Of a DNA stretch of 17,621 nucleotides, positions 1 to 6,666 are shown in pieces. Each line of letters opens with the position of its first letter. Position 1 is the stretch's first letter. The translations under genes were made by a program, and so were the position numbers. Below the pieces are notes generated by a model that worked only from the letters and a program-made list of their open reading frames with translations, searched no databases and was not told the DNA's origin. The stretch comes from Kocuria sp. (lineage in GTDB: Bacteria; Actinomycetota; Actinomycetes; Actinomycetales; Micrococcaceae), in assembly GCA_030453435.1 (NCBI GenBank), contig JAKDKI010000013.1, forward strand, positions 1 to 17,621. Reading direction: 5' to 3'.

Positions 1-82
1 TATCCCCAGCTACCCCGCACCACCGGCGCGCCCACACTCAACTCTGAAGAGCCGCTAAAACCTGTTGTGCCCGGCAACGACA

Positions 83-120
83 ACGGCCGGAATGCCCCCG
101 AACGGGTGCATTCCGGCCGT
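83..120 (-). terminator. Strong hairpin, probable lsr2 transcription terminator
   Basis: A perfect 13-bp inverted repeat has arms at 83-95 and 108-120. Inside it, after one mismatch (96/107), three further G-C pairs close a four-base loop at 100-103. It lies about 90 bases past the lsr2 stop codon on the same strand and is by far the best stem-loop in this gap. There is no long T tract on either side, which is common for terminators in high-GC actinobacteria. The hairpin is seen directly; its terminator role is inferred. It could also act in both directions or stabilise the 3' end of the mRNA. Confidence 0.6.
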
Positions 121-208
121 CACGATGCCTTGCGGGAAACGTCATTCCCGGAGGCCGCGAATGGTGCCGTGCTGAGCCGCTATCTCAACTCAGCGGACCA
201 ACCATTTC

Positions 209-541
209 TTACTTGTGAGCGTCGTAGTACTTGTCCTGGATGTCCTGGTGGATACGTCCACGATCGGACACCTGGAAACCCTGCTCCTTGGCCCACGCAC
301 GAATCTTGGGGGTCTCGGGGTTGCCCGAACGGTTGGGGCGCGTGGTGGCCCCGCGGTTGGTCTTTGCCGACGCACGGCGCGCCTTGGACACGTAAGGACG
401 CAGTGCCTCACGCAACTTGGTGGCGTTGGCGGAATTCAGGTCGATTTCGTACTGTCCGCCGTCGAGACCGAAACGGATGGTCTCATCTGCCGAGCCGCCA
501 TCGATGTCGTCTTCAAGAATGATCTTGACTGTCTGTGCCAT
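209..541 (-). CDS. lsr2: Lsr2 nucleoid-associated (H-NS-like) protein
   Basis: The 110-residue product has the usual Lsr2 length and layout. An N-terminal dimerisation half (about 1-58) opens MAQTVKIILEDDIDG and contains the DGGQYEIDL strand. A basic flexible linker follows (about 52-75), then a C-terminal DNA-binding domain (about 76-110) with IRAWAKEQGFQVSDRGRI. The RGR at 94-96 is the minor-groove AT-hook-like motif of the family. Lsr2 bridges AT-rich DNA and silences it, much as H-NS does in proteobacteria. The ATG start is supported by a strong GAGGAGGA ribosome site (548-555) six bases upstream. The gene stands apart from the lysS run, with its own 262-bp upstream region, and ends before a strong hairpin. 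In related genomes clpC follows lsr2; here that position is outside the window. The tail after the RGR motif (HQDIQDKYYDAHK) is a lineage-specific variant. Confidence 0.96.
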   Translation of the reverse strand: MAQTVKIILEDDIDGGSADETIRFGLDGGQYEIDLNSANATKLREALRPYVSKARRASAKTNRGATTRPNRSGNPETPKIRAWAKEQGFQVSDRGRIHQDIQDKYYDAHK

Positions 542-803
542 GTCGGATCCTCCTCATCACCCCGTGGAGGGGTCATGTCAAAATTAGTGAGACTTTGGTT
601 GTCACGCATGCTCTCCACATGGAAAGACACACATCGTGTCAATGTGCGTGAACGTGTCCCCCGATTAGCCCCTATTCCCTTGCGATGATCTAGATCATTC
701 CTCTAGACCTCAGCCGGATAAGCACTCAAGAACGCGAGTGTTTCACGCGGTCCTATCATGACATGATTAGCCACTAATGTCACGATGAGATAAATGTGCA
801 GCG
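542..803 (-). promoter_or_regulatory. AT-rich, palindrome-rich lsr2 upstream region
   Basis: This 262-bp gap has no convincing gene. Counted by hand, A+T is 151 of 300 over 541-840, against 16 of 60 in a sample inside folP (8881-8940). It holds: a minus-strand TTGACA (637-642), a possible -35 box with only a weak -10 (TGTGGA) after 17 bases; a GACAC-N5-GTGTC repeat (626-640); a perfect 14-bp palindrome ATGATCTAGATCAT (685-698); a CIRCE-like repeat (719-744); ATCATG-A-CATGAT (755-767); and ATTAG-CCA-CTAAT (766-778). Repeats nearest 803 may belong to the 3' end of the gene upstream. No start site can be assigned with confidence. AT-richness upstream of a gene for an AT-binding protein makes autoregulation plausible, but that is inference. 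Confidence 0.5.
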
Positions 804-1067
804 TTATTTATCCTGAGGGGTGTCCCTGATGGGAATGGAGTTCTTAAGTTCTAAACCACGTTTCTTCTTGGTGCTTACATCTTGGTAACCAAAGGGGACC
901 TGGTCACCTTCGCGTTCCTTGAGTTGTTCGTACCAACGCTCGGCATCTTGCTCCACATTCGCCTGGGCGGAACGTTCTGCCCGGTCACCGCGGAAAAGCC
1001 AGCGCATGACCAAGTAGAAAATGAGGCCCACGCCGAGAGAGGGCAAGAAAACGGATAGATACTCCAT
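804..1067 (-). CDS. Small single-helix membrane protein, function unknown
   Basis: The 87-residue product begins MEYLSVFLPSLGVGLIFYLV. One hydrophobic helix at about residues 5-25 is followed by a charged, probably cytoplasmic tail: RGDRAER, then a short helical stretch (about 31-54, rich in Glu and Gln), and a basic KKKR patch at 67-70. I recognise no catalytic motif. It lies 59 bases downstream of lysS on the same strand and is probably the last gene of the ftsH-lysS run. A GGGGA is present upstream of the ATG, but about 12 bases away, so the ribosome site is weak. The hydrophobic N-terminus with a positively charged flank and the co-directional position argue for a real gene. It could act as a small membrane accessory protein; no function is assigned. 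Confidence 0.72.
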   Translation of the reverse strand: MEYLSVFLPSLGVGLIFYLVMRWLFRGDRAERSAQANVEQDAERWYEQLKEREGDQVPFGYQDVSTKKKRGLELKNSIPIRDTPQDK

Positions 1068-1126
1068 GACGGCTATTGTCCCCTACTGCCCTGAATGATT
1101 ACTGGCACTTACCTGCTGGTATCCGC

Positions 1127-2650
1127 TCACTCGGGCTTCATGAGCGGGAACAGAATGGTCTCTCTGACCCCCAGGTTGGTGAAGAGCATGACCAGGCGGT
1201 CCAGGCCGAGCCCCAACCCGCCCATGGGCGGCGCTCCGTACTCGAGGGCCCGCAGGAAGTCCTCATCCAGCTGCATGGCCTCGACATCTCCGGCGGCAGA
1301 CTTGGTGGACTGCTCTGTGAGGCGATCGCGCTGAATGACCGGGTCTATCAGCTCGGAGAAGGCAGTTCCTCGCTCCATACCCCCGATAATCAAATCCCAC
1401 GCCTCGATGAGTCCCGGCTTTTCGCGGTGCGGGCGAGCCAGAGGCTGAGCGGAAGGCGGGTAATCATAAACGAATGTGGGCTGAATCAACTGTGGCTCCA
1501 CGATTTCGCCGAACAGCTCGACCACGAGCTTTTCCGCATCCCAGGAAGGATCCACGGAGATCTCGCGCTGCGCAGCGATCTCCCGCAAGGTTTCTGCAGC
1601 CGTATCCGGGGTGATTTCCTGCCCAACTGCTTCCGATAATGCCGGGTAGACGGAAACCCATTCCCATTCACTGAAGAGCTCGATACGGCCCTGATCAGTA
1701 TCAACACCCTCAACACCGAGAGCCGAGGCACACGACTGAATAATTTCTTTGATCCGTTCAGCCATCACGAATTGATCCGCGTAGGCCTCATAGGCCTCCA
1801 GCGTGGTGAACTCCGGACTGTGGGTTGAATCCACGCCCTCATTGCGGAATACCCGTCCGAGTTCGAAAACTTTCTCAATTCCCCCCACCACGGCTCGCTT
1901 CAAGTGCAACTCGGTGGCAATGCGCAGCGTCATGTCCTGATCGAACGCGTTGAGATGCGTTTCGAAAGGCCGCGCCGCCGCGCCGCCGTGGATGAGTTGC
2001 AAGATGGGGGTTTCGATTTCGATGTACCCGCGCTCCTCCAACACACGGCGAACCGTGCGGGTGACCAGTGAACGGGTCAGCACGACCTCTCGTGCCTGGG
2101 GTCGCACAATGAGGTCCAGGTAGCGCTGGCGGACCCGGGTTTCTTCGCTCAGTTCCTTGTGAAGTGTGGGTAGCGGGCGCAGCGCCTTGGACGCCATGCG
2201 CCAGGAATCAGCCATCACCGACAGCTCGCCACGCTTGGAGCTGATCACGCGACCCGTCACGGCCACGAAGTCACCCAGATCGACCTGGGCCTTCCAATCG
2301 GCCAGGGCGTCCTCGCCCACGTTGGCCTTGGAGATCATGACCTGCAGGCGTGTGCCGTCCCCCTCCTGCAGGGTTCCGAAACACAGCTTGCCGGTGTTGC
2401 GTACGTGAATCACGCGACCGGCCACGGTCACCACGTCATCGGTTTCCTGGCCGGCTTCCAAATGCTCGTAGCCTTCGCGCACCTGAGCGAGCGTGTGAGT
2501 GCGGTCAACGCCCACGGGGTAGGCAGATACACCCGATTCTTCGATGGCCTTACGCTTGGCGGCACGGAACGACATCTGATCGTTGAGTTCGTGCTCGGAA
2601 AGCTCCGGCGTGGAATCTGCTGCTGTGGTGTTATCTCGCTGCTCGGTCAC
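1127..2650 (-). CDS. lysS: Lysyl-tRNA synthetase, class II
   Basis: LysRS attaches lysine to tRNA-Lys in the cytoplasm. The 507-residue product has the full class II layout. An N-terminal OB-fold anticodon-binding domain (about 70-160, VTVAGRVIHVRNTGK) is followed by the RQRYLDLIVRP entry to the catalytic domain (about 175). Next come motif 1 around ERGYIEIETPILQ (206-218), motif 2 with FRNEGVDSTHSPEFTTLE (268-285) and motif 3 GLGLGLDRL (478-486). I chose the GTG at 2650 because GGAG (2655-2658) lies just upstream. That leaves a 23-base gap after panC, whereas an in-frame ATG at 2716 would add 22 unlikely residues overlapping panC. The ELIDPVIQ segment near 433 looks like the actinobacterial variant of the usual SELNDP motif. 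It lies downstream of panC, probably co-transcribed. Confidence 0.97.
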   Translation of the reverse strand: MTEQRDNTTAADSTPELSEHELNDQMSFRAAKRKAIEESGVSAYPVGVDRTHTLAQVREGYEHLEAGQETDDVVTVAGRVIHVRNTGKLCFGTLQEGDGTRLQVMISKANVGEDALADWKAQVDLGDFVAVTGRVISSKRGELSVMADSWRMASKALRPLPTLHKELSEETRVRQRYLDLIVRPQAREVVLTRSLVTRTVRRVLEERGYIEIETPILQLIHGGAAARPFETHLNAFDQDMTLRIATELHLKRAVVGGIEKVFELGRVFRNEGVDSTHSPEFTTLEAYEAYADQFVMAERIKEIIQSCASALGVEGVDTDQGRIELFSEWEWVSVYPALSEAVGQEITPDTAAETLREIAAQREISVDPSWDAEKLVVELFGEIVEPQLIQPTFVYDYPPSAQPLARPHREKPGLIEAWDLIIGGMERGTAFSELIDPVIQRDRLTEQSTKSAAGDVEAMQLDEDFLRALEYGAPPMGGLGLGLDRLVMLFTNLGVRETILFPLMKPE

Positions 2651-2673
2651 AATTCTCCAGGATAGCGGTCGGA

Positions 2674-3516
2674 TCAAATCTTCAAATTGTCGATGAGGCG
2701 GGTTGGACCCACCCATGCGGCGGTGAGCGCCAGCGTCCCCGCTCGAGGTTCGACCTCTGCGAGCGTATCCGGGTCCACGGTGACCAGGTAATCGAGTTTG
2801 ACACCCGGTTCACGGTTGATCGCTGCCCTGGCCTGTTCCAGCGTGAGTTCGCCCGCCGCCAGCGAGCGCAAGGTGCGATTGAGCACCAGGGCGTGAGCGG
2901 CGTCGTCGGTGGTTAAATACTGGTTGCGGGAAGATAGGGCGAGGCCGGTCTCCGAACGCACGATGGGCACTGGACGGATTTCCACGCGGTGATTGAAATC
3001 ACGCACCATTCTTTGCATCAACAGCAGTTGTTGGGCGTCCTTCTCACCGAAATACGCGCGGAATTCAACGCCCGGGCCGGGCTGGGCAATCGTGAACAGT
3101 TTGTTGACCACGGTAAGCGCTCCGTCGAAATGGCCAGGGCGGGTGGCGCCCTCCAATACGGAACCGGCCTGACCGGAGGTCACCGAAACCACCGGAACTC
3201 CTCCCGGGTACATTTCCTCGGTGCTCGGTGCGAACACAAGATCGACCCCGCAATCGGCGAGCCCCGCGACATCTTGATCGAGTTGGCGCGGGTAACTGTC
3301 GAAATCCTCGTTGGGCCCGAACTGCAGGGGATTCACGAACACGGAAACCACAACCAGTTGATTTTCTTCCCTGGCCGTCTGCGCAATGCGAAGGTGGCCA
3401 TCGTGTAAGGCCCCCATGGTCGGGAACAGCCCCACGCTGGTGGCACCTTCAGCCACTCGTGCGTCGAGTGCCTCCCGCATCTGGTCAACGGTGGTGCACA
3501 CCACGGGTTGAGTCAC
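2674..3516 (-). CDS. panC: Pantothenate synthetase (pantoate--beta-alanine ligase)
   Basis: PanC joins pantoate to beta-alanine with ATP, giving pantothenate, AMP and pyrophosphate. The 280-residue protein has normal length and all expected motifs: TMGALHDGH (33-41, the nucleotidyltransferase HxGH-type signature), VFVNPLQFGPNEDFDSYPR (59-77), RPGHFDG (126-132), FGEKDAQQ (156-163) and LSSRNQYL (194-201). The GTG start overlaps the stop of the upstream DUF2520 gene as GTGA, so translation is probably coupled. The DUF2520 Rossmann protein immediately upstream may supply pantoate. No panB, panD or coaX is adjacent. In Mycobacterium panD and coaX sit between panC and lysS, whereas here lysS follows after only 23 bases. 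Confidence 0.97.
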   Translation of the reverse strand: MTQPVVCTTVDQMREALDARVAEGATSVGLFPTMGALHDGHLRIAQTAREENQLVVVSVFVNPLQFGPNEDFDSYPRQLDQDVAGLADCGVDLVFAPSTEEMYPGGVPVVSVTSGQAGSVLEGATRPGHFDGALTVVNKLFTIAQPGPGVEFRAYFGEKDAQQLLLMQRMVRDFNHRVEIRPVPIVRSETGLALSSRNQYLTTDDAAHALVLNRTLRSLAAGELTLEQARAAINREPGVKLDYLVTVDPDTLAEVEPRAGTLALTAAWVGPTRLIDNLKI

Positions 3517-4436
3517 TGGCGGTCCTTTCCCTCAAGCGCGGTGAGCACCGCGCGATATGTCTCCTCATCGATCCGCCCGGACGCCGCGGCGCGCTGAGCC
3601 GTGAGCCGCCCCAGGGCGCGGTACCCGTCAAGCAGGTCGCTACCTGCCGAGGGCGCCGCGTCCGGTCCCGCAAGTTCGGTCAACGCAGCGACGTGGGCGC
3701 TCACCGTGCTGACGTCTCCGCGTGCTACCGGGCCGGTCAGTGCGTTCTCGCCGGAAGCCAGGGCGTTGTCCACGGTGGCTCGCACCAGTGGGCCCAACAT
3801 ACGATCGGGTTGTTCGACACCGATCTTATGCAGCAGCTGCATGGACTGTCCCATGAGCGTCATCACGTGGTTCGATCCGTGGGCGAGAGCGGCGTGGTAG
3901 AGCGGGCGGTCCGCCTCCGCGATCACCACGGGCTCGGCCCCCATTTCCACCACGAGGGCCTGCGCGATGGGCAATACGGGGGCCGCCGCTGTCACACCGA
4001 AACTGCAGTCGGTGAGTCGTTGCAGGTCCAAACTGAGCCCGGTGAAGGTCATGGACGGATGGATGGCCAGGCCAATGCCGCCGGCCGCGCGCACCGGTTC
4101 CAGCACATCCGTTCCGAAGCGACCAGCGGTGTGGACAACCAGTTGACCCGGTTGCCACGCGCCGAGCTTGCCAAGCCCCTCGACCAACCCGGGGAGCTGA
4201 TCGTCCGGCACTGCCAGCAGCACCAGTTCGCTGCGTTCGACAATGGTGGGAACATCGAGCACAGGGACGTCCGGCAACAGTGCGTCGGCACGATCCCGGC
4301 TGGCTTCGGAGTGGGCATATACCCCCACCACGGCGTGCCCGGCTGCGCGCAAGGCCGCTCCCAGGACAGAGCCCACTTTTCCGGCGCTGATAATTCCCAC
4401 GCCCAGGCGTCCCGGGCGCTGCTGTGGCTCGTTCAC
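3513..4436 (-). CDS. Rossmann-fold DUF2520 protein, possible NAD(P)-dependent reductase
   Basis: The 307-residue protein has an N-terminal dinucleotide-binding fold (about 10-150). The loop reads LGVGIISAGKVGSVLG (11-26), followed by a typical second strand (AVVGVYAHS), SELVLLAVPDDQL (69-81) and a VVHTAGRFG segment (100-108). A helical C-terminal DUF2520-like domain follows (about 155-305), with DRPLYHAALAHGSNH (176-190) and NALTGPVARGD (231-241). This layout resembles ketopantoate reductase and other 6-phosphogluconate-dehydrogenase-like enzymes. The gene overlaps both neighbours by GTGA (the PH-domain gene upstream, panC downstream). Placement before panC suggests a pantothenate role such as reducing ketopantoate, but this is inference. 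The first glycine of the expected GAGKVG is Ser17. Family assignment is fairly sure; function is not. Confidence 0.85.
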   Translation of the reverse strand: MNEPQQRPGRLGVGIISAGKVGSVLGAALRAAGHAVVGVYAHSEASRDRADALLPDVPVLDVPTIVERSELVLLAVPDDQLPGLVEGLGKLGAWQPGQLVVHTAGRFGTDVLEPVRAAGGIGLAIHPSMTFTGLSLDLQRLTDCSFGVTAAAPVLPIAQALVVEMGAEPVVIAEADRPLYHAALAHGSNHVMTLMGQSMQLLHKIGVEQPDRMLGPLVRATVDNALASGENALTGPVARGDVSTVSAHVAALTELAGPDAAPSAGSDLLDGYRALGRLTAQRAAASGRIDEETYRAVLTALEGKDRQ

Positions 4437-6154
4437 GACATCTCCTCGCGCGATCGGTTCAGGTCGATGTGATTGGCACGGTCCCTGGCCAGCCGAGCCA
4501 GTTCCGCCTGCCTCATCATGAGATCCCTGGCTTGCTGCACGTCCAAGTGGTAAATGGCCGTGGTAACAGGACCGGAGATCATGTGCGCGTGAATACTGGT
4601 GAGCCTCATGCGCCGGTCGATCGGGCCCTGCTGCAGCCCGAGCGATTGGGTCTTGTGATGGGGAACCACGCTCACATTGCGGTTGAGTCGGCCCCAGCGC
4701 AGAACCAAGACTGCGTCATCCATGGCGAAGCCCGTGCGCCGCCACGTCAATGGGTCCACCCAGCGGGCTCGGCGGGGGCTGATCGTGTACTTCTCGTCCC
4801 CGTCGATTCCGTTGAGTCCGTCCCGCACGAGTTCCGTGGGCGGTTCCGCGAGAGGCAGCACGAGCTCAAGGATCTCCGCGACATGTTCCGGTGAGCCCAC
4901 GGGTAGCACGAGCGAACGAAAACCCTCGAGATCATCGGCGCCGCCCTTCCCCGCGGTGATGACTCTGACCCGGTGTCCGTTGAGAACCCTCCAGAGCATG
5001 GGTTTGGTCACCTGCAGTGCCTGGACCCGGCCCACGGGAATGGTGGAGGAACGTTCATTGAGCAGCCCTGACCGGACGCGCACACCCACGTGAACCTGGC
5101 TCAGGGTGAAGCCCCAACTACTTTCCAACCGGCTGTAGAGCCCGGAGACGATCATGATCACCACGGGCAGATAACTGGGGATCAGCACTCGCAGCGCTTC
5201 CGGTTCCCACTGCCACACCGCCACGGCAACGATCGCGAAGAACACGGCGGAGACCGTGCTCCACGAGAGCAGCAGACTCGACAGCACTCGACTGGTCGGA
5301 ACCGTGAACACGCGGCGCTGCTGATCCTGGTCGTCCTGGTCGGTGAGTAGACCCAGGCGCTGGGCAGCCCGTACTTCGCGGGAGCGTTCCTCGTCCATGG
5401 GGTGACCGGTGCGGTGTTGGGTGAGTATCGCCCGTTGTTCATCCGCCTGCGGCGAGTGATCCCACGGTGCCGGGCGGGGAACGCCTGCGCTCGGCGCGGT
5501 TCCACCGGAAGGTAACGCGGCGACGTCGTCGTGACCGCGGATGCTCCGCGCATCGCTCTGGGAGGGGCGGCCGGACCGCGAGGCTTCACGAACCGCTCCG
5601 AGCAATTGGTGACGCAATTCCCGCGCCTTGTCGCGGCGCAGGTAGGACAGTTCCAAGGCGCTGCTGCCGCCGTCGGCCACATCGAACTTCAGGGAGGCCA
5701 AGCCGAAGATCCGGGGCAGGAGCTTACGTTCGATGTCGATGCCCTGAACCCGGTCCAACCGGGCTTGGCGTTGCGTACGGAAGATGGCGCCGCTGCGGAA
5801 GCGCACGTGTTGCGGGGTGATCTGGTATCGCGTGAACCACCACGAAAGTACGCCCAGGCCTATGACTAGACCGACCACACCGCACAGTACGGCGGCCACC
5901 AGGGCCAGACCCACCAGTTGAACGGTGCCGGCAAAATCCACGTCCAGCGGGTCGCCGTAGACCACGGCTGCCAGGACGTCGTCCAGGAACACATTGCCCA
6001 CGCCCCACACGAGGGCCACAATCAGCAGCCAACTGCGAACGTACGGAGTGAGCGGATGCACCCGATGCCATTCAGCATCGAACGCGGGCTGAGCTGTGTG
6101 CTGCTGATTCGGCAGGGCTGGTGTCGATTCGTTCATGTCGGGGGTGCTCATCAC
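4433..6154 (-). CDS. Large bacterial PH-domain membrane protein (YdbT-like)
   Basis: The 573-residue protein alternates membrane-helix pairs with bacterial PH (bPH2/DUF304) domains. Helices lie at about 41-66 and 76-106, and the first PH domain at about 107-190 (ITPQHVRFRSGAIFRTQRQARLDRVQGIDIERKLLPRIFGLA is split around 112-153). A long polar, proline- and glutamine-rich linker follows (about 190-285). A second helix pair (about 291-316 and 323-341) leads to a second PH domain (about 345-430) and a third PH-like domain (about 460-553, VSVVPHHKTQSLGLQQG). The R-x-x-R-x-Q pattern recurs in each. The start is ambiguous: GTG at 6154 (GTGA overlap) or the next codon, ATG at 6151. It resembles the Bacillus YdbT family. 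Function is unknown; a membrane scaffold or stress role is sometimes suggested for the family. Confidence 0.88.
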   Translation of the reverse strand: MMSTPDMNESTPALPNQQHTAQPAFDAEWHRVHPLTPYVRSWLLIVALVWGVGNVFLDDVLAAVVYGDPLDVDFAGTVQLVGLALVAAVLCGVVGLVIGLGVLSWWFTRYQITPQHVRFRSGAIFRTQRQARLDRVQGIDIERKLLPRIFGLASLKFDVADGGSSALELSYLRRDKARELRHQLLGAVREASRSGRPSQSDARSIRGHDDVAALPSGGTAPSAGVPRPAPWDHSPQADEQRAILTQHRTGHPMDEERSREVRAAQRLGLLTDQDDQDQQRRVFTVPTSRVLSSLLLSWSTVSAVFFAIVAVAVWQWEPEALRVLIPSYLPVVIMIVSGLYSRLESSWGFTLSQVHVGVRVRSGLLNERSSTIPVGRVQALQVTKPMLWRVLNGHRVRVITAGKGGADDLEGFRSLVLPVGSPEHVAEILELVLPLAEPPTELVRDGLNGIDGDEKYTISPRRARWVDPLTWRRTGFAMDDAVLVLRWGRLNRNVSVVPHHKTQSLGLQQGPIDRRMRLTSIHAHMISGPVTTAIYHLDVQQARDLMMRQAELARLARDRANHIDLNRSREEMS

Positions 6155-6666
6155 AGCCCCACCATGAGCTCTTCTCCCCGGCGCGTGAGCTCCTCACGCA
6201 ACCGGTCGGCCTCGGCCCGGGACAGGCCCGGGAGATCGGCGTCCGTACTGGCCGCCGCCGTATGGAGGGTCAGGTTGGCCAGGCCGAACGCGTTGAGCAG
6301 CGGCCCCGTCTTGATGTCCACATACTGCATGCGGCCGTACGGAACCACCGTGACGCTGCGGAAAATAATGCCCTTGCGCAACCAGAGTTCGGTTGCTTCC
6401 TCCGCGTAGCCAATCGCCCGGACACGACGGGGAATCAGGCACAGGTCGATCAGGCCCCACACCAGCACCACGGCGGGCGGGAACCACATCCACAGCGACG
6501 GTGAATCACCCCAGATCCCCAGCAGTCCGAGAATCAACGGAACGGCGAAGATCACTGTCCAGATCACCGTGCTGATGGTGCCCGAAATGAGCCGCACCTT
6601 GATGTAATCCGGTGACACACGTTTCCACTGCAATCCCTGAGGACTCAGGTCATTGGTGTCGGGCAT
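6151..6666 (-). CDS. Small bacterial PH-domain membrane protein (YdbS-like)
   Basis: The 171-residue product has two membrane helices at about residues 25-50 and 58-80. One bPH2 domain follows at about 80-165, containing YAEEATELWLRKGIIFRS, VVPYGRMQYVDIKTGPL and FGLANLTLHTA, the core pattern of this family. I chose the ATG at 6666 because a GGAGAGGGAGG ribosome site precedes it closely. Upstream in-frame starts would add an arginine-rich stretch with no sign of coding. It overlaps the end of the DUF3180 gene by 17 bases, and its stop overlaps the start of the larger PH-domain gene. The small-then-large order matches the ydbS-ydbT pair of Bacillus, implying the two proteins work together at the membrane. 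Function is unknown. Confidence 0.88.
   Translation of the reverse strand: MPDTNDLSPQGLQWKRVSPDYIKVRLISGTISTVIWTVIFAVPLILGLLGIWGDSPSLWMWFPPAVVLVWGLIDLCLIPRRVRAIGYAEEATELWLRKGIIFRSVTVVPYGRMQYVDIKTGPLLNAFGLANLTLHTAAASTDADLPGLSRAEADRLREELTRRGEELMVGL

Noticed and set aside
67..522. Plus-strand frames overlapping lsr2.
   Set aside because: They lie antisense to a clear Lsr2 gene and cross its terminator hairpin; the translations have no known features.
2651..2716. ATG at 2716 as the lysS start.
   Set aside because: It would overlap panC by 43 bases and add 22 residues unlike any LysRS N-terminus, while the GTG at 2650 has a GGAG site.
3228..4472. A 414-codon plus-strand frame antisense to panC and the DUF2520 gene.
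   Set aside because: Composition is Arg/His/Gly-rich with no motif, and the opposite strand carries two clear genes with correct overlaps and conserved motifs.
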